A stretch of 64,000 nucleotides of DNA from Gilliamella sp. Pra-s52 (GTDB lineage: Bacteria; Pseudomonadota; Gammaproteobacteria; Enterobacterales; Orbaceae): positions 1 through 64,000 of the forward strand of contig NZ_WTEY01000005.1 in the NCBI RefSeq assembly GCF_009795805.1. The letters are read 5' to 3'. A model generated the notes under the pieces. That model worked only from the letters and a program-made list of their open reading frames with translations, had not been told where the DNA came from and searched no databases. Position 1 is the first letter of the stretch, and every line of letters starts with the position of its first letter. Of the stretch, positions 1 to 8,790 are shown in pieces. A program made the translations under genes and the position numbers.

Positions 1-917
1 GTGCGCATCCTGACCTTGTGACTGCTATCAACAAACACCGCAATGTGATTCGCACACCGGCCAACAACAAACTGCGCATGGATGACAAACGGGGGCAAGA
101 GCACATTAAATTGGCGACCGAATACGGCAAAAGCCAACTTAATTTAGGTCACTTAGTTAACCAAAACAAAGACGAGCGCGGTGAGGGATTTGAGCTACGC
201 ACTGATGATTGGGGAGCGATTGCCGCCAATAGAGGCTTATACATCACCACCCAAACTGAGCCTAAAGCGCAAGGTAAACAGCTTGATATGCAAGCGGCCA
301 TCACCCAACTTGAAAATGCCTTATCGATTGCCAAAGCGCTCCAAAATGCCGCTACCCAGTCTGAAGCACACCGCGCCGATACTGACAGCCAAGAGCAGCT
401 TAAAGCCAACTTAACGCAGCTAACCCAAAGTGGCCTACTGGCCTATGCCCAAGAAGGGATGGCCTTAACCAGTCCTGAAAACATCCAACTGTCTACCGCT
501 AACAGCCTCAGCTTAACCAGTGAACACCAAACTGACATTAATGCCTTAAAAAACGTCACGCTCTCATCGGGCGAGGCGCTGGGGTTATTTGCCCAAAAAT
601 CGGGGATGAAACTGTTTGCCAACCAAGGCGATATCGAAGTGCAAGCCCAAAATGCCAATCTTAATATGGCAGCCAAACAAGATATCAAAGTGGATAGTGT
701 GGATGCTAAAACTCAGATAGCAGCGGCAAAAGAGATAACACTTATCTGTGGTGGCTCTTATATCAAAATCAGCAGCGAAGGTATCGAACTGGGTACACAG
801 GATAATATCTATCTTAAGTGTAATGTATTGCAGAAAATGGGGCCAGCAAATAAAACCAGAACCATTCAATTAAAATCAAGCGAACTGACTATTAAACGTT
901 GTGCAGAAAAGGCTTAA
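1..917 (+). CDS. vgrG: VgrG-type T6SS spike protein, C-terminal part (5' end outside window)
   Basis: The frame is already open at the first base (residues read AHPDLVTAINKH before the GTG at 18), so this is the tail of a longer gene. The visible ~305 residues have the VgrG needle/DUF2345 pattern: NKLRMDDKRGQEHIKLATEYGKS followed by a GLYITTQ segment and a repetitive beta-helical tail rich in N, Q, A and L. VgrG trimers form the puncturing tip of type VI secretion systems and carry effectors. The stop lies 2 nt before the next ATG. An adaptor and an effector gene follow directly, the usual vgrG-adaptor-effector-immunity order. The C-terminal end has no separate catalytic domain that I recognise, so it is probably a carrier and not an evolved VgrG. 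Confidence 0.88.
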   Translation, partial: AHPDLVTAINKHRNVIRTPANNKLRMDDKRGQEHIKLATEYGKSQLNLGHLVNQNKDERGEGFELRTDDWGAIAANRGLYITTQTEPKAQGKQLDMQAAITQLENALSIAKALQNAATQSEAHRADTDSQEQLKANLTQLTQSGLLAYAQEGMALTSPENIQLSTANSLSLTSEHQTDINALKNVTLSSGEALGLFAQKSGMKLFANQGDIEVQAQNANLNMAAKQDIKVDSVDAKTQIAAAKEITLICGGSYIKISSEGIELGTQDNIYLKCNVLQKMGPANKTRTIQLKSSELTIKRCAEKA

Positions 918-919
918 TA

Positions 920-1849
920 ATGATTACTGAATTAAATAACAAAAATAACTTTAACAAATATCGCTATTTACTAGTAGATAATTTAGTGGCACTTAATTCA
1001 ATAAGCCCATTATCTTACGATTCATTATTGAATTTGTTTGGTGAAGATAAACAATTTGGTGAAAAGAAACTCACTCAAGTATTACGCACCGATTTAGATT
1101 ATGATCCAAGCATATGCCCAACACTGGTTAAACTTGCAGAACCAAATGAATTTTTAGACAGTCCGATCCTTGATGAAGTTGGTAAGCAAGCTAAAATCGA
1201 ATGTTTTTGGTCAAAGCGCTATATTTGTGCTTATATTGTTAGTCACCTTAAACCGTCGATATTAGCAAAACACCTGATAACTATTGGTAATAATATCGCT
1301 AAAATATTGCATCAGCCTTATTATCCTTTTTTTGAACCGTTTCGTATGCAATTTTTACATGAAATTGCAACAAACGAAGACAACGCATGGTTAAAATCGC
1401 AATTTACTCAAATTGAAAACTATTATTATCCGTCAATTTATGCTGGCCAATTTATCCGCTTTATCGTCGATAATGAAGTCGAAACGCAAGACAGTTGGAG
1501 TATTCGTTACTGTCAGCGTTTAAAAAACTTCAGAATGATTCGAGCGCTTGTTAATGTATGGGCAAATAATCGAATGCAATTTGATGAGCAAAAAAGTTTA
1601 CCACTCAATAATCAAGTTATTTTGCAATCAACTCAACTGGTTGAGCAAGCTTATCAATTAGGTTTAACTGAGGCTACCGATATCTTATTTTGGGGATTAA
1701 ATGGCTTAAGATACCAAACTGCTTTTACTAAACATCCTAAAGTACTTGAGCAAATAGCTAAAGCACAAGAAGAACCGAGTACATTATCAAAACACGTTAT
1801 TGACGCCAATATTAACCTTGAAAGCCAATCACTTTCTATTAACGAATAA
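920..1849 (+). CDS. DUF4123-like T6SS effector adaptor (Tap/TEC-type)
   Basis: A 309-residue soluble protein with no signal peptide. I start it at the ATG at 920, two bases after the vgrG stop, in preference to the TTG at 899 that would overlap vgrG. The pattern around residues 100-150 (a segment like CAYIVSHLKPSILAKHL, then YYPFFEPFRMQFL) resembles the DUF4123 core, where a 'lIvSh..l..l..hL' strand-helix precedes an 'RfyDPRvl' motif. The match is divergent. DUF4123 proteins are chaperones that load a specific effector onto VgrG, which fits the position between vgrG and a large effector. Assignment rests half on context and half on this motif. Confidence 0.65.
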   Translation: MITELNNKNNFNKYRYLLVDNLVALNSISPLSYDSLLNLFGEDKQFGEKKLTQVLRTDLDYDPSICPTLVKLAEPNEFLDSPILDEVGKQAKIECFWSKRYICAYIVSHLKPSILAKHLITIGNNIAKILHQPYYPFFEPFRMQFLHEIATNEDNAWLKSQFTQIENYYYPSIYAGQFIRFIVDNEVETQDSWSIRYCQRLKNFRMIRALVNVWANNRMQFDEQKSLPLNNQVILQSTQLVEQAYQLGLTEATDILFWGLNGLRYQTAFTKHPKVLEQIAKAQEEPSTLSKHVIDANINLESQSLSINE

Positions 1850-1878
1850 CAAATAAGACAAGCATTAAAGAGTGCAAC

Positions 1879-4800
1879 ATGAAAAAAACAGCAAATATTG
1901 CAATAGAAAATAAAGATGAAGCAGCGGGTTTTTGCCTTGCCTGTGAACGATCAGGATTACCAGTCTTTTTATTGCGTCAAGCCGTGATAAAAACAAAATT
2001 CAATAAAATTGAAAATGTTCCCAGCACTTATCAAGAACTGGCGGATTATACTAAAACCTTAGATTTAAAAAACCGTATGCCTGATGAAGCATTAGAATAT
2101 TATGACTATGTGCTTCGTACCTTGCGTAACGGCTATGTTTATGTGATGCAACAACAAGGGGATGATATCAATAGCCGAATACTTCATGTGTATGAATGCA
2201 TAGACCGCACACTACGTTTAAAAAGCTTCCATGAACTGACCAATACCCAGCCAAGACCAATATCAAAAGCATGTAAAGGTGCTTGTCACACTATTCCGGC
2301 ATCGTTTATTCATCTTCGATTAGATTGTACTTATGCATGGGTGGCTTATTCTTCACAACCTTGGCCCCAAAAAACCATTGACAATTACCTAAAAGAAAAG
2401 GATAGCAATGTGTTATCGCGTTTTACCAAAATTGATATACCAAAACTCAAAGACTCACCGTCTAAAGCAACGGGTCAACGAGCCGTACCGTTTACGGATA
2501 TTTTTGGTTATAGTCATAAAAATGATGATAGTGATAAAAGCAAAGTGTTAGAATTTCGTTTTGGTGACCAAGGTTTGAGTCATTTTAAATCGGCACATCC
2601 TTTTACTAGCTTAAAAAAACAAAAACAAAAGTTTGCAAATTACGCTAGTTCCATATTTCGGGGGGATAGACCAATATCCTGTGGTGTTGTGCTAGAAGAC
2701 ACCTTAGGTATCGCCGAAGAGCTTAATTCGCAACGGGTATCGTACCTGCATATGTTTAACGAAATACCGTTAAACGCAGAAGAAGTGAAGTTAGCAGAAG
2801 AATTAATTGATGGTTTTGACGATCTAGACAAAGCAACGAAAATCTATGAACAACGAGCAAAAAACATGCTCCAAACGATCAACCCAGTATTGAAAAAACA
2901 ATTTAATTATTATCAACCAGTGATGTTTAAAAAGCGGATAATTTTACAGCTAATGGAGGAGTATCGAGCGTCGATTGTCACTTCGTTTGATCGTGAAATC
3001 GCTCGCGTAAAAGAAGACATAAAAAAAGTAAAAAATTCGGGCAATGACACCATTGGCTATAATGGTATTCCAACATCTGCGAGAATGCACAATAAACTCG
3101 GCAAATTGAGCGAAAGTAAAACCAAAGCACTGAATGATTTTGATAGCTGTGTAGATCAAGGTAAAGCTGATACCTTTAAAGGGGAATTAGAAACAGCCTA
3201 TAACGAAGTAGTTGATTATCATAAAGAGTGGTCGCAGGACTACTTTACCTATTTGCGTTGGTTATTTGGTAAACAAGGCATTGTCTCGCAATTTAGCAAA
3301 ACCAACCCCAAAAGCGTTAACACCAATCATTTTTGGCAACGTGAATTTGATTTTAGCACCGAAACGACGCGATTAGCGCACGCATCAGAAGTGGGATCTA
3401 TTTTAGTCGATACCACCCATTCCGAAATTAAACTCGATCAAGACAGTGCTCTATGGGACGAGCTACTTAGTAACCCTGAAAGTATCTATTACATCACCGA
3501 ATATAACAACTCTAAAGGAATAGATCGCGACGAAAAGGTCTATGTAGACTTAAAAACTAACGAATTGATAACACCAAAGGATTGGTTATCAAAAATAACA
3601 GAGTTTATTGGTACCGTTTCTACAGCAATTGCAGAAAAAAAAGGGGATAAAGATCTAAACGATAAAAAAAGTGTATTAGAAAAAAACAAAGCTGAACTAG
3701 AAGATAAAATTGAACAAAATAAACAAAAAATTGACGAACTTGAACAACAAAAAAAACAAATTCCAGTGAGTGATCCGGTAGCGCAAGAAAAACTCAGACG
3801 TGAAAAAAAGGCTTATGAAATTAAGAATGGGGAATTAAATAAAAGCCTTGAAGCAGTCAATAAAGAATTATCAAACCTTGCTAATTCAACACAACAAACT
3901 CATGCATCAACCCAATATAGTGAAAATCTACTTAACCGCACGGCACTCAAAAAACAGGCAACACTGGCTAAAGACACCTCACTTAAACCGATAAAATCGC
4001 ACTGGATGCGGCTTAATACGTTTGATGAACTTGCCAAACTAGGGGCGCTACCAGTTGAAATAAACGTGCAAATTAGACCAGAAAATATCGTAAAAATTCA
4101 AAATTTATTAACCCAAATGCATCGCGGTTTTTACAATCGTGGCATTTATCACCCGCACGAGCTTACCTTTTTAGAAAGTTTTGATATTGATGAAAAGCCC
4201 ATTAAAACAGGCTCGGGAAAAATGCAAAAAGCGAAATTTACCCTGTGCTTTCCTGATAAAACCAGTAAAACCTTGTTTGTGGATTTTATCAACAGCACTA
4301 ATGGCACATTAACCCCATACAGCTTAAAACAGTTTATGGAGCAAAAATATAAAGACTATTTTAAATTAATTCATAAACAAAAATCACTACTTGAAAATAT
4401 AGAAAAGGTGAATCAAGGCAAAGCATCAATCACTGATAAATTAAGCAAAACCAGTAAAAAAGCCCTAGAGCGCGCAAAAGCTAAAATAAATGAAAAAATA
4501 TCAAAAGCAGGCGGCGCAATAGACACAGCGAAACATGAATTAGAACGTATCTATAATGAAATAGACTTACAAACCGCCAATCAAAACATAAAAACAGGAA
4601 AAATAACCTTTGGTATCAATCTTGCGGTGAGCGGTATATTAGGCACCCTGACCCTAATAAACATTAGCGATATGCTTAAAGAATGGGATGAAGTGAAAGA
4701 AGGTAACGGGGAAATCGAACTAAAAGGGCAAATGCTTAAAGATCTGGTGTCACTGGTACTAACTGGCATCGATTTAAGTAGCCAATACAAAAATATCAAA

Positions 4801-5892
4801 CTCAATATGCAAATGGCTGAAGCGATTAAAACAGGTAAAGATGTAACAAAAATAGAGGCTAAGCTTAGGTTCAATTCCATAATTTCTAAAACCGTTGCCG
4901 GAGCAACAGCGGCAATCACGGTATTAGATGCGATTGGCGAGTTAAAAAGTTCGTTTGATATGGTGAATATGGAAAATAAAAAATATTTTGGGTATAGGTT
5001 TGTAGGCTCTATTTTCTTAGGATTTGGTGCAATTGTTTTATTATTAGGTTCACCATTAACAGCTATTATTGGCATTGTTTTAGTGGTTGTTGGTTCAATC
5101 GCAATTTTATTTAGTAAAAAGTACGATAAATATACTGCTATACAGCACTGGTTAAACCGTTGTTGCTTTGGTAAGCAAGAAGAATTGGCCTATTTAGGCT
5201 ATCAAGCCTATCACGAAGATGAATATAAAACTCACGCGGGTTTTGGCTTAGCGCTCAACGACTATGCAATTATGGTCTATAATATTCAAACCTTTATTCG
5301 TTTAAAACCGCTATATCATGCACCACCAACAACAAGAGTATCTCTTCCCGATGACCCAAGTCCATTTCAACGGCATATCTATTTTTATTTGGATATTCCT
5401 GATTTTGCCAAATACAATCAAAACGAAAACGCAATAGCGCTAATTCGCTTATTTATTAATGATTACTCGTATCTAAAAAGCGAGCCAGACCCACTGCCCG
5501 AAAAATATATCGATCTAAAATACCGTATCACCTCGCAACAAATAGCGTTATTAGCAATCAGCAAAAACTATGGTGACTTAAATCTTATTTGGACGGATAA
5601 AAAAGCCTATTTTGATAAGTATGATCGTAATATCGACGTACTGACTAAGCGCCCAATACCCGAATATAGCAAAATTGACGAACCAGCTGAATTTACTTTA
5701 ACCACATCGGCTAATCATCTTACTGATAAAACAACAACCAATAGCGACAAGCCAGTTCAAAATGGGCTCATTATCAATAAATGGATCGCTGGCACCACAA
5801 GTGCGGTTAATATTGTAAAATATCAAATTATTATTCAATACAATAACCGTGAAGACGTGCCATTAATCGTGACTAAAAACAATAAAATTTAA
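1879..5892 (+). CDS. VasX / BTH_I2691-family T6SS [14 protein letters not shown] effector
   Basis: A 1337-residue effector. The N-terminus carries the VasX/BTH_I2691 signature: a CLACERSGLPVFLLR segment near residues 19-33 (usual form CPiCek.GlPilPvRyA), then LRTLRNGYVYVM and an 'aWVAYSSQPW' block. Residues ~590-672 form a Lys/Glu/Gln-rich coiled coil. Hydrophobic segments near 908-930, ~998-1020 and 1040-1077 (a long hairpin) suggest the colicin-like, pore-forming body described for this family. There is no signal peptide, as expected for a VgrG-delivered cargo. The last ~75 codons plus the intergenic region are duplicated at 6848. The immunity-like gene starts 17 nt downstream. Family known; pore formation inferred. 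Confidence 0.85.
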   Translation: MKKTANIAIENKDEAAGFCLACERSGLPVFLLRQAVIKTKFNKIENVPSTYQELADYTKTLDLKNRMPDEALEYYDYVLRTLRNGYVYVMQQQGDDINSRILHVYECIDRTLRLKSFHELTNTQPRPISKACKGACHTIPASFIHLRLDCTYAWVAYSSQPWPQKTIDNYLKEKDSNVLSRFTKIDIPKLKDSPSKATGQRAVPFTDIFGYSHKNDDSDKSKVLEFRFGDQGLSHFKSAHPFTSLKKQKQKFANYASSIFRGDRPISCGVVLEDTLGIAEELNSQRVSYLHMFNEIPLNAEEVKLAEELIDGFDDLDKATKIYEQRAKNMLQTINPVLKKQFNYYQPVMFKKRIILQLMEEYRASIVTSFDREIARVKEDIKKVKNSGNDTIGYNGIPTSARMHNKLGKLSESKTKALNDFDSCVDQGKADTFKGELETAYNEVVDYHKEWSQDYFTYLRWLFGKQGIVSQFSKTNPKSVNTNHFWQREFDFSTETTRLAHASEVGSILVDTTHSEIKLDQDSALWDELLSNPESIYYITEYNNSKGIDRDEKVYVDLKTNELITPKDWLSKITEFIGTVSTAIAEKKGDKDLNDKKSVLEKNKAELEDKIEQNKQKIDELEQQKKQIPVSDPVAQEKLRREKKAYEIKNGELNKSLEAVNKELSNLANSTQQTHASTQYSENLLNRTALKKQATLAKDTSLKPIKSHWMRLNTFDELAKLGALPVEINVQIRPENIVKIQNLLTQMHRGFYNRGIYHPHELTFLESFDIDEKPIKTGSGKMQKAKFTLCFPDKTSKTLFVDFINSTNGTLTPYSLKQFMEQKYKDYFKLIHKQKSLLENIEKVNQGKASITDKLSKTSKKALERAKAKINEKISKAGGAIDTAKHELERIYNEIDLQTANQNIKTGKITFGINLAVSGILGTLTLINISDMLKEWDEVKEGNGEIELKGQMLKDLVSLVLTGIDLSSQYKNIKLNMQMAEAIKTGKDVTKIEAKLRFNSIISKTVAGATAAITVLDAIGELKSSFDMVNMENKKYFGYRFVGSIFLGFGAIVLLLGSPLTAIIGIVLVVVGSIAILFSKKYDKYTAIQHWLNRCCFGKQEELAYLGYQAYHEDEYKTHAGFGLALNDYAIMVYNIQTFIRLKPLYHAPPTTRVSLPDDPSPFQRHIYFYLDIPDFAKYNQNENAIALIRLFINDYSYLKSEPDPLPEKYIDLKYRITSQQIALLAISKNYGDLNLIWTDKKAYFDKYDRNIDVLTKRPIPEYSKIDEPAEFTLTTSANHLTDKTTTNSDKPVQNGLIINKWIAGTTSAVNIVKYQIIIQYNNREDVPLIVTKNNKI

Positions 5893-6068
5893 ATTAAGGA
5901 GCAGAACAATGCCATCACAATATCAACCCCAAATTTTTGGTTGGATAAGCGATTTAGAAAAAGGCGGTAACTATTTAACGGGTGCGGATCAGCGTCTTCT
6001 CTATGCCAATGATAACTACTGTGCTTTTATTCGTAAAACAAACTCTGATCAGATTTTTTATTCATTTA
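5671..6068 (+). repeat. Direct repeat copy A: effector tail plus immunity-gene start
   Basis: Covers the last ~75 codons of the effector, the intergenic region with its AAGGAG ribosome binding site, and the first ~53 codons of immunity gene 1. It matches 6848-7245 at a constant offset of 1177 bases. By eye I count four differences in 398 bases. Similarity ends abruptly at the beginning of the membrane-spanning part of the immunity gene and resumes after it (about 6243). Confidence 0.85.
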
Positions 6069-6748
6069 TTTTTGTTATATCTATGTGTCTAGGAAGTATA
6101 GGTGCTATTGCTGGTATTGATTTATGCATTCTTATTTTTTCAGAATTAAAAGACAAAGAGGATGAGTTTATGCTAATTATTATAGCAATAGGTTCAATAT
6201 TTTGCATTTTTGCAATGTACTCAATAGTTGTTCCAGGTTTATACCAAAACCTGTTTACACGTCGAGGTAGCCCCATTATTTTTAACCGTAAAACGGGTAA
6301 AGTGTATATCAATGAAAGCTATTTTTTTAATTTTAAAGTGTTACGTAATCCGCTAACCTTTTTGCATCCGAATAAAAAACGCATAAAAGAATATGACTGG
6401 GCCCATTTACAAGGAGTGGTGGTGCATAACTTTTCACGATATTCACTCAACACCACCATATTAATGGTGTGTAAGCCCCATACCCATAAAACAATTGACC
6501 ATATATTGTTAGATCCATTACGTGCAGGTATAGGCAGTTATTTGGTTTGGGGTTGGGTCAATAACTTTATGTGTGCTAACAAATTAGCGGGTCTAAACGA
6601 CGGCAAATACAAATGGGAACAAGAAACCCTCTTTAAAGAAAAAATTATTAAAGGCCAAGGCTGGCCCGAATGGATGGTTGAAGCGTTTAATGCCACATCA
6701 CAAGCAGAGTTAGCCGAAATTAAACAACGGCATCATGTAAAACAATAA
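5909..6748 (+). CDS. Putative immunity protein 1 (two-TM paralog family)
   Basis: A 279-residue protein, first of four tandem paralogs. Conserved N-terminus (MPSQYQPQIFGW, then YANDNYCAFIRK), then two hydrophobic segments at ~50-75 and ~85-107. Next come a conserved soluble block with GSPIIFNRKTGKVY, LDPLRAG and SYLVWGWVNNFM, and a C-terminal GQGWPEWMVEAFNA motif. The FNRKTGKVY block recalls the DUF6708 family, but I cannot confirm that. A membrane protein directly 3' of a membrane-permeabilising T6SS effector, with a good AAGGAG site, is most simply its immunity protein. The membrane segment is unlike those of the other three copies while the flanks are near-identical to copy 2. Confidence 0.7.
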   Translation: MPSQYQPQIFGWISDLEKGGNYLTGADQRLLYANDNYCAFIRKTNSDQIFYSFIFVISMCLGSIGAIAGIDLCILIFSELKDKEDEFMLIIIAIGSIFCIFAMYSIVVPGLYQNLFTRRGSPIIFNRKTGKVYINESYFFNFKVLRNPLTFLHPNKKRIKEYDWAHLQGVVVHNFSRYSLNTTILMVCKPHTHKTIDHILLDPLRAGIGSYLVWGWVNNFMCANKLAGLNDGKYKWEQETLFKEKIIKGQGWPEWMVEAFNATSQAELAEIKQRHHVKQ

Positions 6749-6763
6749 GGTTCAATGGCTCAG

Positions 6764-7069
6764 GGGTGGTAGGATAAAAAATTCTACTTTGATAAGTATG
6801 ATCGCAACCGCAATATGATGACAGGGCTGCCTGAGCCTGATTATAACAAAATTGACGAACCAGCTGAATTTACTTTAACCACATCGGCTAATCATCTTAC
6901 TGATAAAACAACAACCAATAGCGACGAGCCAGTTCAAAATGGGCTCATTATCAATAAATGGATCGCTGGCACCATAAGTGCGGTTAATATTGTAAAATAT
7001 CAAATTATTATTCAATACAATAACCGTGAAGACGTGCCATTAATCGTGACTAAAAACAATAAAATTTAA
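6764..7069 (+). pseudogene. Orphan C-terminal fragment of a VasX-type effector
   Basis: Reads GW-stop-DKKFYFDKYDRNRN and then ~75 codons nearly identical to the end of the effector at 1879-5892, ending at the same stop. The first ~25 codons differ from the resident effector (FYFDKYDRNRNMMTG versus AYFDKYDRNIDVLTK), so this tail came from a different allele. An ATG exists at 6815, but there is no ribosome binding site and only ~84 residues would be made, with no toxin body. I treat it as the relic of a second effector-immunity pair whose body is gone, or of a recombination tail that arrived with immunity gene 2. Confidence 0.75.
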
Positions 7070-7245
7070 ATTAAGGAGCAGAAAAATGCCATCACAATAT
7101 CAACCCCAAATTTTTGGTTGGATAAGCGATTTAGAAAAAGGCGGTAACTATTTAACGGGTGCGGATCAGCGTCTTCTCTATGCCAATGATAACTACTGTG
7201 CTTTTATTCGTAAAAAAAACTCTGATCAGATTTTTTATTCATTTA
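6848..7245 (+). repeat. Direct repeat copy B: effector tail plus immunity-gene start
   Basis: Second copy of the 398-base block at 5671-6068. It includes the orphan effector tail, the same intergenic region and the first ~53 codons of immunity gene 2. Confidence 0.85.
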
Positions 7246-7916
7246 GTTGGTTTATATCAATATTTGGTCTTTCTTTTTATATAGGTATTTATTTTTATTT
7301 CGTTTTTACTATGACTCCTGCAGTTAATAATGATGAAAAAATTATGGATATTGTATTATTATTGATGAACATCACCTGTTTTTTTGCTTTATATCTTCTG
7401 ATTCCTGAATTATATCAAAACCTTTTTACACGCCGAGGAAGCCCCATTATTTTTAATCGCAAAACGGGTAAAGTGTATATCAATGAAAGCTATTTTTTTA
7501 ATTTTAAAGTGTTACGCAATCCGCTAACTTTTTTGTACCCGAATAAAAAACGCATAAAAGAATATGACTGGGCTCATTTACAAGGGGTGGTGGTGCATAA
7601 TTTTTCACGCTCTTCACTCAACACCACCATATTAATGGTGTGTAAACCTCATACCCATAAAACAATCGACCATATATTGTTAGATCCATTACGTGCAGGC
7701 ATAGGCAGTTATTTGGTTTGGGGTTGGGTCAATAACTTTATGTGTGCTAACAAATTAGCGGGTCTAAACGACGGCAAATACAAATGGGAACAAGAAACCC
7801 AATTTAAAGAAAAAATTATTAAAGGCCAAGGCTGGCCCGAATGGATGGTTGAAGCGTTTAATGCCACATCACAAGCAGAGTTAGCCGAAATTAAACAACG
7901 GCATCATGTAAAATAA
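7086..7916 (+). CDS. Putative immunity protein 2
   Basis: A 276-residue paralog, nearly identical to copy 1 at residues 1-53 and again from the GSPIIFNRKTGK block to the end. The two hydrophobic segments (residues ~54-108; for example YIGIYFYFVF and IVLLLMNITCFFALYLLI) share little with copy 1. Its ribosome binding site and upstream region are part of the 398-base direct repeat. Probable role: inner-membrane immunity to an allelic variant of the VasX-type effector, matching the orphan effector tail just upstream. Function is inferred. Confidence 0.68.
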   Translation: MPSQYQPQIFGWISDLEKGGNYLTGADQRLLYANDNYCAFIRKKNSDQIFYSFSWFISIFGLSFYIGIYFYFVFTMTPAVNNDEKIMDIVLLLMNITCFFALYLLIPELYQNLFTRRGSPIIFNRKTGKVYINESYFFNFKVLRNPLTFLYPNKKRIKEYDWAHLQGVVVHNFSRSSLNTTILMVCKPHTHKTIDHILLDPLRAGIGSYLVWGWVNNFMCANKLAGLNDGKYKWEQETQFKEKIIKGQGWPEWMVEAFNATSQAELAEIKQRHHVK

Positions 7917-7942
7917 TAAAATTTAAGATAAGGAATAAAACA

Positions 7943-8764
7943 ATGCCATCAAAATACCGCCCACAAATCTTTGGTTGGTTTGGGGATTTAGATAAAGGCC
8001 CTTATAGTGTGCCCCTGCATGATCATCGCTTAAGCTATGCCAATAATAACTATTGTGCCTTTATTCGTAAGGTTTCTTCAGATCAAATTTTTTATTTATG
8101 TATTTACATTATTGCTGTTATTCTTTTATTCATTGCAGTAGTTCTATTATCTATATTAACTTATTTATGTAACCCAATTTTAGAAACTAACATATTTTTA
8201 GTTGCCTTAAGTGGTGTTATTTTATGCTTTATTGCTATGTATCTTGTTATTCCAGAAATCTATCAGAATTTATTTTCCCATCGTGGTAGCCCCATTATAT
8301 TTAACCGTAAAACGGGTAAAGTCTATGTTAACGAAAGTGACTTTTTTAACTTTAAAGTATTACGGCACCCTGCGGTATTTTTACAACCGAAAAAACGCCG
8401 AATAAAGGAGTATGATTGGGGTGACTTGCATGGTGTTATTATTCATAATATGTCACGTAATGCCCTAACCTCGACCGTGCTAATGGTGTGCCAACCTGGC
8501 ACGCATCAAGTGATTGATCATATTATGTTAGATCCTGCCCGAGCTGGTGCAGGGAGTACATTTGTTTGGGGGTGGATCAATAGTTTTATGGTGTATTATA
8601 AATCAGCCAATATCGATGACGGTGAATATAAATCAGATCAAGAAGTGGAATTTAAAGCCCATAGGATTGACGGTCAAGGCTGGCCAGAATGGATGGTTGA
8701 AGCGTTTAATGCCACATCGCAAGAAGAGCTTGCGGAAATTAAACAACGGCATCATGTAAAATAA
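7943..8764 (+). CDS. Putative immunity protein 3
   Basis: A 273-residue paralog of the same family but a second subtype shared with copy 4: N-terminus MPSKYRPQIFGWFGDLDKG, then PLHDHRLSYANNNYCAFIRK, with VNESDFFNFKVLRHP in the middle. Two hydrophobic segments lie at residues ~50-107. It follows copy 2 by 26 nt with AAGGAATAAAACA before the ATG. No effector fragment separates copies 2, 3 and 4, so copies 3 and 4 resemble orphan immunity genes stockpiled against effectors of competing strains. That role is inferred from arrangement only. Confidence 0.65.
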   Translation: MPSKYRPQIFGWFGDLDKGPYSVPLHDHRLSYANNNYCAFIRKVSSDQIFYLCIYIIAVILLFIAVVLLSILTYLCNPILETNIFLVALSGVILCFIAMYLVIPEIYQNLFSHRGSPIIFNRKTGKVYVNESDFFNFKVLRHPAVFLQPKKRRIKEYDWGDLHGVIIHNMSRNALTSTVLMVCQPGTHQVIDHIMLDPARAGAGSTFVWGWINSFMVYYKSANIDDGEYKSDQEVEFKAHRIDGQGWPEWMVEAFNATSQEELAEIKQRHHVK

Positions 8765-8790
8765 TAAAATTTAAGATAGGGAATAAAACA

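Noticed and set aside
6815..7069. An 84-residue open frame as an independent gene
   Set aside because: It is the copied tail of the effector with no ribosome binding site and no start of its own kind; listed as a pseudogene fragment.
5671..7245. Insertion sequence as the cause of the 398-base direct repeat
   Set aside because: No transposase, terminal inverted repeats or target duplications at the edges; homologous recombination explains it better.
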